From: Bacteroidia bacterium
GTDB lineage: Bacteria; Bacteroidota; Bacteroidia; B-17B0; Aurantibacillaceae
Direction of reading: 5' to 3'
Assembly (NCBI GenBank): GCA_022842625.1
Contig: JALHPG010000003.1
Coordinates: forward strand, 1 to 53,502
DNA: 53,502 nucleotides
Shown piece after piece: positions 9,298 to 17,647 of the stretch. Position 1 is the stretch's first letter; each line of letters opens with the position of its first letter. The notes below the pieces were generated by a model. That model made no database searches. It had not been told where the DNA came from and worked only from the letters and a program-made list of their open reading frames with translations. The position numbers and the translations under genes are program-made.

Positions 9298-9500
9298 GTC
9301 ACCCTGAGCGCGGTCATAGAATGTATCCAAATTTTTATTCCTTATCCCCATTAAAAAGGCTTCGACTCCGCTCAGCCTGACGGTAAACAAAAAAACTGTC
9401 ACCCTGTCCCGATAATTATCGGGATATCGAAGGGCATTCAAACATGGTTCGACAGGCTCACCATGACAGATCCTAGTCACCCTGAGCGGAGTCGAAGGGC
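9298..9500. repeat. Cluster of dispersed palindromic repeats (GTCACCCTGAGC / TCGAAGGG family)
   Basis: Several copies of one short repeat lie in both orientations: GTCACCCTGAGCGCGGTC at 9298-9315; an inverted copy at 9358-9381 (GGCTTCGACTCCGCTCAGCC, then TGAC); a version at 9398-9435 whose core is replaced by the perfect palindrome CCCGATAATTATCGGG (9408-9423); CATGGTTCGACAGGCTCACC then ATG at 9443-9465, itself an inverted repeat (CATGG/CCATG); and a full copy at 9476-9500. These are intergenic, non-coding repeats, and account for the spurious N-terminal frame of the ureohydrolase. The rest of the 9202-9603 gap holds the hairpin at 9226-9258 and unremarkable AT-rich DNA. Confidence 0.85.
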
Positions 9501-9603
9501 ATTTCTCGAATAATTTTAGCCTTGAAAATAAATTATTTTTAAAACTCCCTCTACCTCCCTTTTACAAAAAGAAGATTGAATTGTTTTATTTTCAAGAACA
9601 CAT

Positions 9604-11271
9604 TTACTTTACAACTACTTTTATATTTGCAAAATCTCTGCGTCCATCGGGAGCATCGACTTTAATATCTTCAAAATAAACTTTACTACCCGGTTTTAAT
9701 TTTTTCAAGGCTTCCTTAGCCTCTAGCGATAATTGGTTACCTGTGCATTGTATTGGCGCTCCGGCCGTTCCTCCAATAACCGTTGAAACTGTAAATTTCT
9801 CCATTTTAAATTGTGCTACAAAATCAAAACCAGCATTATCTACACCCAAAACATTAATGTTTTTGGCATCTGCTAATTTCATTTCTAAATTGCCATAAGT
9901 GCTTTTTCCCGAAACTTTTAAAGGCGGATTAGGAAAACGTTTAACTCTAAAGTATTGCGGAGAACCTTGTTGCTTATTGCCATTAGCCGTTTTTTGCATA
10001 ACGGTTACCACACAAGTTCCGGTTTCACTAACGGTTGCATTGTATTTTCCGTTACCTGCACTTGATAGCTTTGCATTACACCCATTTGCATTAACAACAA
10101 GTTCGGTTGGCGCAACGCCCGCAGCAGAAACCGTTAAAGGGTTATCAACTCCAATGTACAATACATTCATTTTATCCGGACTAACAGCAACTGCTGCATT
10201 TGCAACCACATACTCATTCTCATATTTAAAATAACTATATAAACCATCCGGCTTACGTAATTTTATCCAGCCTTTAATATCTCTGCGTCCTGCGGCACTC
10301 GAAGGTAAATTTATTTTCCCTGTACCTTTTTCAAATGGCAAAACAACGGCACCATCTGCTAATTTACCCGTGGCTGTATCCATATCACCTAAAATAAATT
10401 GCATATTATCATCCTTAAAATCGCTTGAAGATGCTGTTAAAAAAACATCTGCTGTAAAAGGTGAACCCGCCTGAACATAATTACTCACCGGCACAATACG
10501 CGCTTGTAACACATCAAATTTAAGATTTAGTTTTCCGGCAGCAGCAGCAAAGGTAGTTACCATTTCAGATTCAATATTCTTAACATCACTTTGCATTTTC
10601 GACAAATTTGCAATTACACCCGCAAGCGGCATGTTATAAAAATTCTTTACTTCCCACGAAATAGCTTTTCCCTCTTTATCGTTGTAATTATCATGAGGAG
10701 TAAATAATTTTATTTTATCCTTTAAAACTAAATAATCTTCCTTTGGTAACATGACACCCTTTGTATCTTTCATCTCATCTATCATTTTATTTAATGAAAC
10801 TGTAAGCCCTTCAATATTGTGGCGTAACTCTCTGGCCGAATATTTTGTTTCCGCGGGTTTAGTTTCATCATCGCCAATTAATAAGTAAGTTGGTTTATCA
10901 TAATCATCCAGTTTTTCTATGCGCGAAAGTTTCATGGTATCAGAACCTTTTTCGTCCTCTGTATATTGTTGTACCTGTTGTTTTAATGTAGTTATATAAT
11001 CAAATGTTTTTTGAGATAATTGTGTAACTTCTTTTGCTTTTAAATAATAAGGCTTTGCTTCATTCTTTCCTTTATCAATAGCATCCTGCATAGCAAGCAT
11101 CATTTTGTTTGTGTTAGCTGTAAAATTAGAATTGGTTGCTTCTATACTCTCGTTAATGGTAACAAAGCCTTGCAATACTTCTTTTGTTACATTTAATGCA
11201 AGCAGACAGGTAAGAACAAGGTACATCATACCTATCATTTTTTGACGAGGGGTTTCTTTGGAATGACTCAT
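9604..11271 (-). CDS. gldM: GldM/PorM-type gliding motility and T9SS motor protein
   Basis: GldM forms, with GldL, the proton-powered inner-membrane motor of the type IX secretion and gliding machinery; its large periplasmic part reaches the GldK/GldN ring. The N-terminus (PRQKMIGMMYLVLTCLLALN, residues 8-27) is the GldM signature and single transmembrane helix. It is followed by a helical segment rich in Asn, Lys and Gln, and then beta-rich periplasmic domains to residue 555, slightly longer than usual. Normally gldM lies in a gldK-gldL-gldM-gldN operon. Here the upstream neighbour is a pseudouridine synthase about 280 bp away and the downstream gene is a ureohydrolase, so this copy is alone. 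It may be the only gldM, relocated, or an extra paralogue. Confidence 0.9.
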   Translation of the reverse strand: MSHSKETPRQKMIGMMYLVLTCLLALNVTKEVLQGFVTINESIEATNSNFTANTNKMMLAMQDAIDKGKNEAKPYYLKAKEVTQLSQKTFDYITTLKQQVQQYTEDEKGSDTMKLSRIEKLDDYDKPTYLLIGDDETKPAETKYSARELRHNIEGLTVSLNKMIDEMKDTKGVMLPKEDYLVLKDKIKLFTPHDNYNDKEGKAISWEVKNFYNMPLAGVIANLSKMQSDVKNIESEMVTTFAAAAGKLNLKFDVLQARIVPVSNYVQAGSPFTADVFLTASSSDFKDDNMQFILGDMDTATGKLADGAVVLPFEKGTGKINLPSSAAGRRDIKGWIKLRKPDGLYSYFKYENEYVVANAAVAVSPDKMNVLYIGVDNPLTVSAAGVAPTELVVNANGCNAKLSSAGNGKYNATVSETGTCVVTVMQKTANGNKQQGSPQYFRVKRFPNPPLKVSGKSTYGNLEMKLADAKNINVLGVDNAGFDFVAQFKMEKFTVSTVIGGTAGAPIQCTGNQLSLEAKEALKKLKPGSKVYFEDIKVDAPDGRRDFANIKVVVK

Positions 11272-11555
11272 AGCTTATAGTTTAGTTGGTTATAAAACTA
11301 TAAAGCCAAAAAAACATAAATGATACAAACTATATTTTTATAAACATACTGTAACTTTTTTTTGAAATGAAGTTATTGAAAATTGGATTTAAGGATTAGA
11401 AACATGGTTCGACTGTGTCACTTCGAGCACGACAAAAGTCTGGTTAGGCTTTTGGGCGAGATTGTGTGAAAGGTTTGAAGAAGTCGAGAAGAATATTGCA
11501 GTCGGTACTAGATAAAAATTATTGTAAAAAAATCAATCGAACTGAAAGTAAAAAT
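11272..11555. repeat. Intergenic region with a degenerate dispersed-repeat copy
   Basis: Non-coding. At 11403-11413 it contains CATGGTTCGAC, identical to the copy at 9443-9453, followed by a decayed GTGTCACTTCGAGCACGAC stretch. The gldM-proximal end has TAGTTTTA on the minus strand (11300-11293), one mismatch from the TAnnTTTG core, with a leader of about 20 bases to the gldM ATG. A plus-strand open frame through this region runs antisense into the pseudouridine synthase and is not credible. Confidence 0.55.
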
Positions 11556-12284
11556 TTATTTAGAATCGAGAATGTTCATCTTGGAAAAATAATTCCAAAC
11601 GGGATCGCTGGTAACAGGAAATGCCTTTATATCCAACGGCTCATCTTTTATGGGATGAGTAAAGCAAATTTGATAACTGTGCAAATGAATAAAACCACCT
11701 TCGTTACTGCGGGCAAAACCATATTTAAGATCTCCTTTTATTGGACATCCAATAGCCGACAGCTGACAACGGATCTGATGATGACGGCCTGTATGCAAAT
11801 TAATTTTTAATAAATGATAATTATCCGAAGAGGCAATTAATTCGTAATCTAACTCTGCTCTAAGAGCATTAGCAACCGGCTTAACATGTGCTTTAGACAT
11901 GTTTGTTTTTTCGTTCTTTAAAACATAATGAACTAAATTATCGGAAATTTTTGGTGGTTTGTTTTTAACTACAGCCAAATAGGTTTTCTTAATTGTCTTC
12001 TCTCTGAACAATTCGTTAAAACGCGATAACGCTTTGCTTGTTTTAGCAAAAATAATTAAACCGCTCACCGGTCTGTCTAATCGATGAATAACGCCACAAA
12101 AAACATTTCCGGGTTTGTTATCACGTATTTTTATAAAGTGTTTTATTTTTTCGCTTAAAGGAAGATCGCCGGTTTTATCTCCCTGCACGATCTCTGATGG
12201 CAATTTATTTATAACCATAATGTGGTTATCTTCATAAACGATCTGTTCGGGCCAAATGGAAGTGCTATTTATTTTTGTATTCAC
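11556..12284 (-). CDS. RluA-family pseudouridine synthase
   Basis: Isomerises uridine to pseudouridine in rRNA or tRNA. It has 242 residues and no S4 domain. The catalytic motif HRLDRPVSGL carries Asp70 and is preceded by VYEDNHIMVINKLP. LHTGRHHQIRCQL near residue 163 is the conserved basic motif of the family. Closest in layout to short RluA/TruC-like enzymes; the modified site cannot be told. It begins with GTG at 12284, three bases after the stop of the thioredoxin-fold gene, so the two are one operon. Cytosolic. Confidence 0.9.
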   Translation of the reverse strand: MNTKINSTSIWPEQIVYEDNHIMVINKLPSEIVQGDKTGDLPLSEKIKHFIKIRDNKPGNVFCGVIHRLDRPVSGLIIFAKTSKALSRFNELFREKTIKKTYLAVVKNKPPKISDNLVHYVLKNEKTNMSKAHVKPVANALRAELDYELIASSDNYHLLKINLHTGRHHQIRCQLSAIGCPIKGDLKYGFARSNEGGFIHLHSYQICFTHPIKDEPLDIKAFPVTSDPVWNYFSKMNILDSK

Positions 12285-12287
12285 AAA

Positions 12288-13625
12288 TTATCTTATTCCT
12301 GTTTTTGTATTTCGTTTGGTGGGTTTAAAGATAGAGTTTAATTTATACTCTATGCCTTTTGATGGAGCTAATGCAGGAGATTGAGCCAAATACCCAAAAT
12401 TATTAATTAAGAAATAAGCTTCGGTGCCGGTAACAAAATAATTATCTTTTGCCGTTTTAGTAAATGCTTTATCGTAATTGTACCAAATGGTCCAGTTATG
12501 TTTTGGATTTAATTTTAAATAATTGTTATAGCTTTTTAAACTATCATCCAAACAAATGCTCACAAACACCACCTTATCGCCAAACTTTTTCTTAAGCGCT
12601 TCTATCTTTGGCATCTCGCGTAAACTCTCGGTGTTTTGGGTAGAGAAAAAATTTAAATATACCCACCGTCCTTTAAAGGAATTTAAAGAGCCCACTGTAC
12701 CATCCTTAGCTCTTGCAGAAAAATTAGGCGCAATAGATCCTGCCTGCATTTTATTAAAATACGTCAACATTGAATTGGCAATTTTTTTATGAGGCTTTAT
12801 TTTTGTTTTTTGCTGAAACTGAGAAACCATACTTTCAACGGCTTCAGGGGCAAAATCGGCGCTAAAATAAAAGTCCCAAAGATTTTTAAGGATCACTAAT
12901 TCGCGTAATGAATCGGACTTTAGAAATTTATCGTTCTTTAAAAAATCTGACAGCAAGGTATAATCAGCTTTTACATTAATGATGTTGTAAAGTGTTTGTC
13001 CTTTTTGCATAGAAGCATAGGTATTTAAATACCCTTTAAAACAGGCATTAAAAAACTGCATATACTCGTAATGATTATATTGAATGGGCTTATTGGCAAT
13101 GTAACCGTTAATTAAATAATTTTCGCCACGAGATACACTTGCGTTAATGGAAGCAATAGAATACTCTACATAATTTAAAAAATATGGATTCTTGATAGTT
13201 TGATAACGCTTATCGCAGATCTTTTTTAGCGTATCGGCACGCTTAAACATCATTGGGCGAGAAAGAAATTTACCATCCTTAACATCAAACAAATTATTAA
13301 ATTGTTTTTGATAATCGAAGGTGAGAATATTTAATTCTGTGGTATCTGTTCCTATTAATCCAATATTTACAGGTAATTCAGCATCGTTATTATAATCATA
13401 GCCTTTTTCTAATTCGGGAACAGTAACGCCATAAACAAAATCGGGTTGAACATAGAGTGTTGCTATTACATTATCGATCTTTAAAAAAACAGGTTGTGTA
13501 TATTCTGATTGAAAATGCAATTCAAAATAACCATCGCTTTGAATGGTATCCTGATCTTCTTTTTGTTTTATATTGGTAATATAATCCGCTAGGATATTTA
13601 ATTGAATTACCTTGCCGGCATACAT
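12288..13625 (-). CDS. TlpA/ResA-like thioredoxin-fold protein lacking the CXXC; real start lies upstream
   Basis: Counting from the first ATG (13625) there are 445 residues: an N-terminal beta-rich domain of the DUF4369 kind, a helical middle, and a C-terminal thioredoxin fold (about residues 295-430; GSIAPNFSARAKDGTVGSL, then WVYLNFFSTQNTESLREMPKIEAL). Where active relatives have WCxxC this protein has STQNTES, so it cannot be a disulfide reductase through that site. The frame continues 30 codons upstream of the ATG with a typical signal peptide and mature N-terminus (KTIFKYLAFLLLYTKGYSQ, then NVVIKGKAHK), but has no ATG, GTG or TTG there. The natural start is therefore probably 13715 (codon ATC) or the ATG was lost. 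Exported, likely periplasmic. It sits between an MbnP gene and a pseudouridine synthase on the same strand. Confidence 0.8.
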   Translation of the reverse strand: MYAGKVIQLNILADYITNIKQKEDQDTIQSDGYFELHFQSEYTQPVFLKIDNVIATLYVQPDFVYGVTVPELEKGYDYNNDAELPVNIGLIGTDTTELNILTFDYQKQFNNLFDVKDGKFLSRPMMFKRADTLKKICDKRYQTIKNPYFLNYVEYSIASINASVSRGENYLINGYIANKPIQYNHYEYMQFFNACFKGYLNTYASMQKGQTLYNIINVKADYTLLSDFLKNDKFLKSDSLRELVILKNLWDFYFSADFAPEAVESMVSQFQQKTKIKPHKKIANSMLTYFNKMQAGSIAPNFSARAKDGTVGSLNSFKGRWVYLNFFSTQNTESLREMPKIEALKKKFGDKVVFVSICLDDSLKSYNNYLKLNPKHNWTIWYNYDKAFTKTAKDNYFVTGTEAYFLINNFGYLAQSPALAPSKGIEYKLNSIFKPTKRNTKTGIR

Positions 13626-13715
13626 TTTATGAGCCTTTCCCTTTATAACAACATTTTGAGAATACCCCTTTGTATAGAGTAATAGAAAGGCTAAATATTT
13701 AAAAATGGTTTTGAT
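13626..13715 (-). other. Signal-peptide coding extension without a standard start codon
   Basis: Thirty in-frame sense codons precede the ATG at 13625 and encode a textbook signal peptide beginning (I)KTIFKYLAFLLLY and ending GYSQ. The frame is open back to the MbnP stop codon at 13754-13752, and no ATG, GTG or TTG occurs in it. ATC at 13715-13713 (followed by AAA ACC) or ATT at 13706-13704 are the candidates. Either a non-canonical start, a point mutation of ATG, or a sequence error explains this. Confidence 0.7.
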
Positions 13716-13751
13716 TTGGATATAAGGGAATAAAAAAGAAAAAGTTACAGA

Positions 13752-14525
13752 TTAATTTTCGATGCGATCGATCACAAACATGTCCTTATAATTATCGGCC
13801 ATTTCCTGTGCTTTTCTGCCGCCACCAACAACGTTATAAGTATTAAAATCTATCACCAAAGGATTTGCAAATATTTCGTTAATGCTTACATTATAAAAAA
13901 CTTTAGAGGACTTATTTTTTGAAGCTATAATAGGGTTAGTTAAATTAAAAGTACATTTCCTTAAAAAATTTTCTTCTCCCGAAAAACCGCCAATATGCAT
14001 CGAATAAGTATCACCATTTGGAGTAGTTGTGTTCTTATAATTACCTTCTAATTTAAAAAAGATATAGCCGGTACTCCAATCCCAAAACATTAAACTATCC
14101 GGCGAAAGATCGCCTGTTTGCGAGCCGCTAACATTTTTTAAACTATCTACCCCAATTAAAAATTCGATACTATTATAATTACCCTCGGGCAAATTTTGAA
14201 CCGTAAAAGATGTCACGCCTTCAACATGCTTAATAACATGGTAACTATAATCTTCTGCGAACAAAGAACCATCTTCGCGCTTAAACTTAATGTTAGAAAT
14301 GTAATAATTAAATTTTGAAACCGTAAAACTGTCACCATTAGCATTTGCATACCACTTGGTATTTTTAATAAATGGTAAATTATTTACTTTAGCCGTAAAA
14401 TTAAATACAGCGCTAGCTTGTATATCTTTTGAAGGTATTACTACTTCAATTTTTTCATCCTTTTTACAAGAAAAAATAAAAATTGTAAGCATCCCAAAAA
14501 TTACCAATTGTTTAATTTTACTCAT
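13752..14525 (-). CDS. MbnP family lipoprotein
   Basis: A protein of 257 residues with a lipoprotein signal (IFIFSCKKDE, Cys20). The MbnP signature stretches are present: FNFTAKVNNLPF, FTVSKFNYYISNIKF, SIEFLIGVDSLKN and DSLMFWDWSTGYIFFKLEG. MbnP was first described beside methanobactin and copper-handling proteins, and in Bacteroidota it commonly accompanies cytochrome-c-peroxidase-like MauG proteins. No such partner is present here; instead a CXXC-less thioredoxin-fold protein follows 36-126 bp downstream. Predicted to sit in the periplasm or outer membrane. The ATG at 14525 follows an exact promoter core by only 4 bases, suggesting a leaderless transcript. Confidence 0.88.
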   Translation of the reverse strand: MSKIKQLVIFGMLTIFIFSCKKDEKIEVVIPSKDIQASAVFNFTAKVNNLPFIKNTKWYANANGDSFTVSKFNYYISNIKFKREDGSLFAEDYSYHVIKHVEGVTSFTVQNLPEGNYNSIEFLIGVDSLKNVSGSQTGDLSPDSLMFWDWSTGYIFFKLEGNYKNTTTPNGDTYSMHIGGFSGEENFLRKCTFNLTNPIIASKNKSSKVFYNVSINEIFANPLVIDFNTYNVVGGGRKAQEMADNYKDMFVIDRIEN

Positions 14526-14529
14526 AGAT

Positions 14530-14537
14530 CAAATTTA
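14530..14537 (-). promoter_or_regulatory. TAnnTTTG core 4 bases before the MbnP start (leaderless type)
   Basis: On the minus strand TAAATTTG runs from 14537 to 14530, then ATCT, then the ATG at 14525. With a Bacteroidota -7 element the transcript would begin at or next to the start codon. No clear TTG was seen at -33. Confidence 0.55.
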
Positions 14538-14552
14538 CAAAAAATAAATGTC

Positions 14553-14765
14553 TTATGGAACCGGATCGTAACCATGCCCGCCCCAAGGATGACAACGTAA
14601 AATGCGTTTTAATCCCAACCAACTACCCTTTAAAGCCCCGTATTTGTTAATAGCCTCAACAGAATATTGACTGCAAGATGGTGTATATCGGCATGAATTA
14701 GGCAATAGCGGCCTAATACAATATTGATAAAATTTAACAAATGCTATGGCTATGGCTTTAAACAC
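14553..14765 (-). CDS. yidD: Membrane protein insertion efficiency factor YidD
   Basis: A complete YidD of 70 residues: an N-terminal amphipathic helix ([13 protein letters not shown]) followed by the invariant [21 protein letters not shown] stretch (here [20 protein letters not shown]), then [25 protein letters not shown]. It is thought to assist YidC-mediated insertion of membrane proteins at the inner membrane. It starts with GTG at 14765, five bases after the FAH-family gene stop, so it is translated from that operon. It is not next to rnpA or yidC, as is often true in this phylum. Confidence 0.95.
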   Translation of the reverse strand: MFKAIAIAFVKFYQYCIRPLLPNSCRYTPSCSQYSVEAINKYGALKGSWLGLKRILRCHPWGGHGYDPVP

Positions 14766-14770
14766 CTAAG

Positions 14771-15376
14771 TTATTTTATAGTTAATTTTAATAAAGAAGC
14801 GTTATTCAAAAAGCCTTCTAATGTATCGCCTATCTTAACACCAGCAACACCTTCAGGAGTGCCGGTATAAATTAGATCTCCCACTTTTAAACTAACAAAT
14901 TGCGAAACGTAAGCAATAACTTTATCAAACGAAAAAATAAGATCTTTTGAGTTTCCAATTTGTCGCGACTGACCATTTACTTTTAATTCGAAATTAATGT
15001 TGCCAATATCAAGGGTTTCTTTTTTAACAAAAGAGCCAATTGGCGCACTGTTGTCAAAGGCTTTAGCTTTTTCCCATGGCAGGCCTTTTTCCTTACATTT
15101 TGCCTGAATATCACGTGCCGTAAAGTCAATCCCCAAACCTATTTCATCATAATATTTGTGAGCGAATTGTTCTTCAATATGTTTGCCGGCTTTACAAACT
15201 TTTAAAACCAGTTCAATTTCGTGATGCAGATCTTTGGTAAAATCAGGCATGTAAAAATCTTCTTCCTTTAACAAGGCTGTATCCGGCTTCATAAAAAAAA
15301 CCGGTTCTGTAGGCAGATCAGCCTTCATTTCTTTTGCGTGCTCGGCATAATTGCGCCCAATACAAATTATTTTCAT
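14771..15376 (-). CDS. Fumarylacetoacetate hydrolase (FAH) family protein
   Basis: A small FAH-fold enzyme of 201 residues, similar to the FAHD1/YcgM class of acylpyruvases and oxaloacetate decarboxylases. It starts MKIICIGRNYAEHAKEM. Metal ligands are E53 and E55 in LHHEIELVL and D84 in GIDFTARD, followed by GLPWEKAKAFDNSAPIG, and TGTPEGV near the C-terminus. The start at 15376 is preferred over an upstream ATG 25 codons earlier, because every family member begins at this MKI/RNY segment and the extra part is low-complexity. Cytosolic. Co-transcribed with yidD. The substrate cannot be fixed by sequence. Confidence 0.92.
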   Translation of the reverse strand: MKIICIGRNYAEHAKEMKADLPTEPVFFMKPDTALLKEEDFYMPDFTKDLHHEIELVLKVCKAGKHIEEQFAHKYYDEIGLGIDFTARDIQAKCKEKGLPWEKAKAFDNSAPIGSFVKKETLDIGNINFELKVNGQSRQIGNSKDLIFSFDKVIAYVSQFVSLKVGDLIYTGTPEGVAGVKIGDTLEGFLNNASLLKLTIK

Positions 15377-15488
15377 AGGTAGATATTTATTTTTTTTATT
15401 GTCATATGGTATATGCCATGTATCTTCATCTGTGTTTGTGCGGTTCGGCACATGGCTAATTCATATATAGATTTTTAAAGCTAAAAAA

Positions 15489-15496
15489 CAAAGATA
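15489..15496 (-). promoter_or_regulatory. Putative -7 element for the FAH-yidD operon
   Basis: On the minus strand TATCTTTG (15496 to 15489) matches TAnnTTTG exactly. It lies in the 165-bp divergent region shared with lhgO and leaves a leader of about 110 bases. No good -33 TTG was seen. Confidence 0.4.
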
Positions 15497-15541
15497 AAGC
15501 AAATTTTTCATCTTTATTTGGTACATTTATACTCTAAATTT

Positions 15542-16759
15542 ATGGAACAAAAATTCGATATTATAATTGTTGGCGGAGGCATAGTTGGTCTGGCTACTGC
15601 TTATAAACTTTGCACCTATCATACAAATAAAACTATTTTAGTTTTAGAGAAAGAAAAAGAAGTTGCGCAACATCAAACCTCGCATAATAGCGGCGTGATC
15701 CATAGCGGTATTTATTACAAGCCGGGATCCTATAAAGCTAAAAACTGTGTAGACGGCAGAAGAGAATTAGTGCAATTTGCAAAGGACTATAAAATAGCAC
15801 ACGACATTTGCGGAAAATTAATTGTTGCTACCGAAGAAAGTGAATTGGCACACATGAACAAAGTGTTTCAAAACGGTATTGCTAATGGCGTTGAGGATAT
15901 GGAAATCATTGACCCAAAACGTATTAAGGAAATTGAACCCTTTTGCGAAGGTATTGCAGGGATTCGTGTTGGTTGCACAGGTATTATTGATTACGATCAG
16001 GTAGCAAAAAAATACAAAGAGCTGGTTAATGCAAAAAACAATGGCAGTAAAGTGCTAACCTCGCAGGAAGTTGTAGACTTTGAAAGGGGCCAAGACAGTA
16101 CCACCGTAATAACAAAAACCGATAAATTTGTTGGTAAATACATTATCACCACTTCGGGGTTACAAGCCGATAGAATGGCAAAAAAAGAAGGTCAGAAAAG
16201 TGATGCCGCTATCATTGGTTTTAGAGGAGATTACTATGATCTAACTGAAAAAGGCTTACATAAAGTAAAAAATTTAATTTACCCTGTACCAAACCCTAAA
16301 TTCCCTTTCTTAGGCGTGCACTACACACGAATGATACACGGAGGAACAGAATGCGGACCAAATGCGGTGTTTGTATTTGATCGCGAGGGTTACAGCAAAA
16401 CAGCATTTAACTTTAAAGATACCATTGATGCTTTTGGTTTTAAAGGTACCTGGAAATTTTTTGGTAAACACTGGCGCTTTGGTTTAGATGAATACCGTGG
16501 TGCTTTTAGCAAAACATATTTCTTAAACAGATTGCGAAAATTAATCCCAACTTTAGAGATGGATGATATTATTCCAGCACGATGTGGAATTAGAGCGATG
16601 GCTTTAGGGCCTGAAGGAGAAATGTTAGACGATTTTAAAATTGAAAAACATGGTAATGCCATGCATGTGATAAATAGTCCAAGCCCTGCTGCAACAGCAA
16701 GTTTAGCCTACGGTAACGAAATTGCTTTAATGGCAACAGAATATTTTAATTTGAAATAA
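15542..16759 (+). CDS. lhgO: L-2-hydroxyglutarate oxidase
   Basis: An FAD-dependent enzyme of 405 residues oxidising L-2-hydroxyglutarate to 2-oxoglutarate. It repairs a side product of malate dehydrogenase. The FAD-binding motif is GGGIVGLATAY at residues 10-20. SHNSGVIHSGIYYKPGSYKAKNCVDG is the hallmark of the LhgO/L2HGDH group of the DAO superfamily, and the C-terminus has HVINSPSPAATASLAYG. The start is the ATG at 15542; a TTG eight codons earlier is less likely because the FAD fold begins right after MEQKFDIII. It is followed after 6 bp by dapA in the same direction. Confidence 0.95.
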   Translation: MEQKFDIIIVGGGIVGLATAYKLCTYHTNKTILVLEKEKEVAQHQTSHNSGVIHSGIYYKPGSYKAKNCVDGRRELVQFAKDYKIAHDICGKLIVATEESELAHMNKVFQNGIANGVEDMEIIDPKRIKEIEPFCEGIAGIRVGCTGIIDYDQVAKKYKELVNAKNNGSKVLTSQEVVDFERGQDSTTVITKTDKFVGKYIITTSGLQADRMAKKEGQKSDAAIIGFRGDYYDLTEKGLHKVKNLIYPVPNPKFPFLGVHYTRMIHGGTECGPNAVFVFDREGYSKTAFNFKDTIDAFGFKGTWKFFGKHWRFGLDEYRGAFSKTYFLNRLRKLIPTLEMDDIIPARCGIRAMALGPEGEMLDDFKIEKHGNAMHVINSPSPAATASLAYGNEIALMATEYFNLK

Positions 16760-16765
16760 TAATTT

Positions 16766-17647
16766 ATGAGAAATAATAATTTAAAAGGTACTGGCGTTGC
16801 AATTGTTACTCCTTTTACTAAAAAAGGAAATGTTGATACAGAAGCTTTAACTAAAATTGTAAAACATTTACATAATGGTAAGGTTGAATACATTGTTGTT
16901 TTAGGCACTACCGGCGAAACTGCTACGCTTAGCAAAGAAGAAAAACAATTGGTGATTAACACCGTTATTAAAGCAAACGCAAAAAAATTACCATTAGTAA
17001 TTGGTATTGGAGGAAACAATACTGCCGATGTAATAGAAACAATAAAGAACACCGATCTTAAACCTTTTGAAGCGATCTTATCGGTTGCCCCATATTACAA
17101 TAAGCCAAATCAAGAAGGTTATTACCAACACTATAAAGCAGTAGCTCAATCAACAAAAAAAGATATTATTTTATATAACGTTCCGGGGCGTACCGGAAGT
17201 AATGTTACCTGGGAAACTCAGGTAAGAATTGCGAAAGATTTTAAAAATATTGTTGCTACAAAAGAAGCTAGTGGAAGCATTGAGCAAATAATGAAGATCA
17301 TTAAAAATAAACCGAAAGATTTTTTAGTAATTAGTGGTGATGATAATTTAACGCTTCCTGTAATTGCTGCCGGTGGTGTTGGTGTTATTTCGGTTGTAGC
17401 AAATGCCTTCCCTAAAGAATACAGCGACATGGTTAGACTGTGTTTGAAACACAAATTTGATGATGCTCAAAAATTACATTATGGTTTATTAGATATTACC
17501 GATCAATTGTTTGCAGACGGTAATCCGGGTGGCGTAAAATATGCTCTTAGCCTATTAAAAAAATGCGATCCCTATTTACGTTTACCATTATGTGAACCAA
17601 ATGATAAAGTAAAACAAACCTTAGCACAACTTATAAAAAATCACTAA
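16766..17647 (+). CDS. dapA: 4-hydroxy-tetrahydrodipicolinate synthase
   Basis: The first committed step of lysine and diaminopimelate synthesis, condensing pyruvate with aspartate semialdehyde. It has 293 residues. The Schiff-base lysine is K166 in VATKEASG. The catalytic triad residues are T49 (LGTTGE), Y111 (APYYNKP) and Y137 (YNVPGRTG). VISGDD and GGVGVISV stretches are in place. Cytosolic, tetrameric in the family. The stop shares one base with the ATG of the next gene (TAATG), so the two are translationally coupled. Confidence 0.97.
   Translation: MRNNNLKGTGVAIVTPFTKKGNVDTEALTKIVKHLHNGKVEYIVVLGTTGETATLSKEEKQLVINTVIKANAKKLPLVIGIGGNNTADVIETIKNTDLKPFEAILSVAPYYNKPNQEGYYQHYKAVAQSTKKDIILYNVPGRTGSNVTWETQVRIAKDFKNIVATKEASGSIEQIMKIIKNKPKDFLVISGDDNLTLPVIAAGGVGVISVVANAFPKEYSDMVRLCLKHKFDDAQKLHYGLLDITDQLFADGNPGGVKYALSLLKKCDPYLRLPLCEPNDKVKQTLAQLIKNH

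Noticed and set aside
9202..9480. 93-residue N-terminal extension of the ureohydrolase frame (MTRICHGEPVEP...)
   Set aside because: It is a translation of dispersed repeats and a terminator hairpin, and the enzyme fold begins only at MEIVKVYTKD (9201).
11466..11810. Plus-strand open frame of 114 codons
   Set aside because: It is antisense to the RluA-family gene over most of its length and shows no protein-like features.
15377..15451. 25-residue N-terminal extension of the FAH-family protein
   Set aside because: FAH-family proteins of this size begin at MKIICIGRNY; the extra residues are low-complexity and lie in the promoter region.
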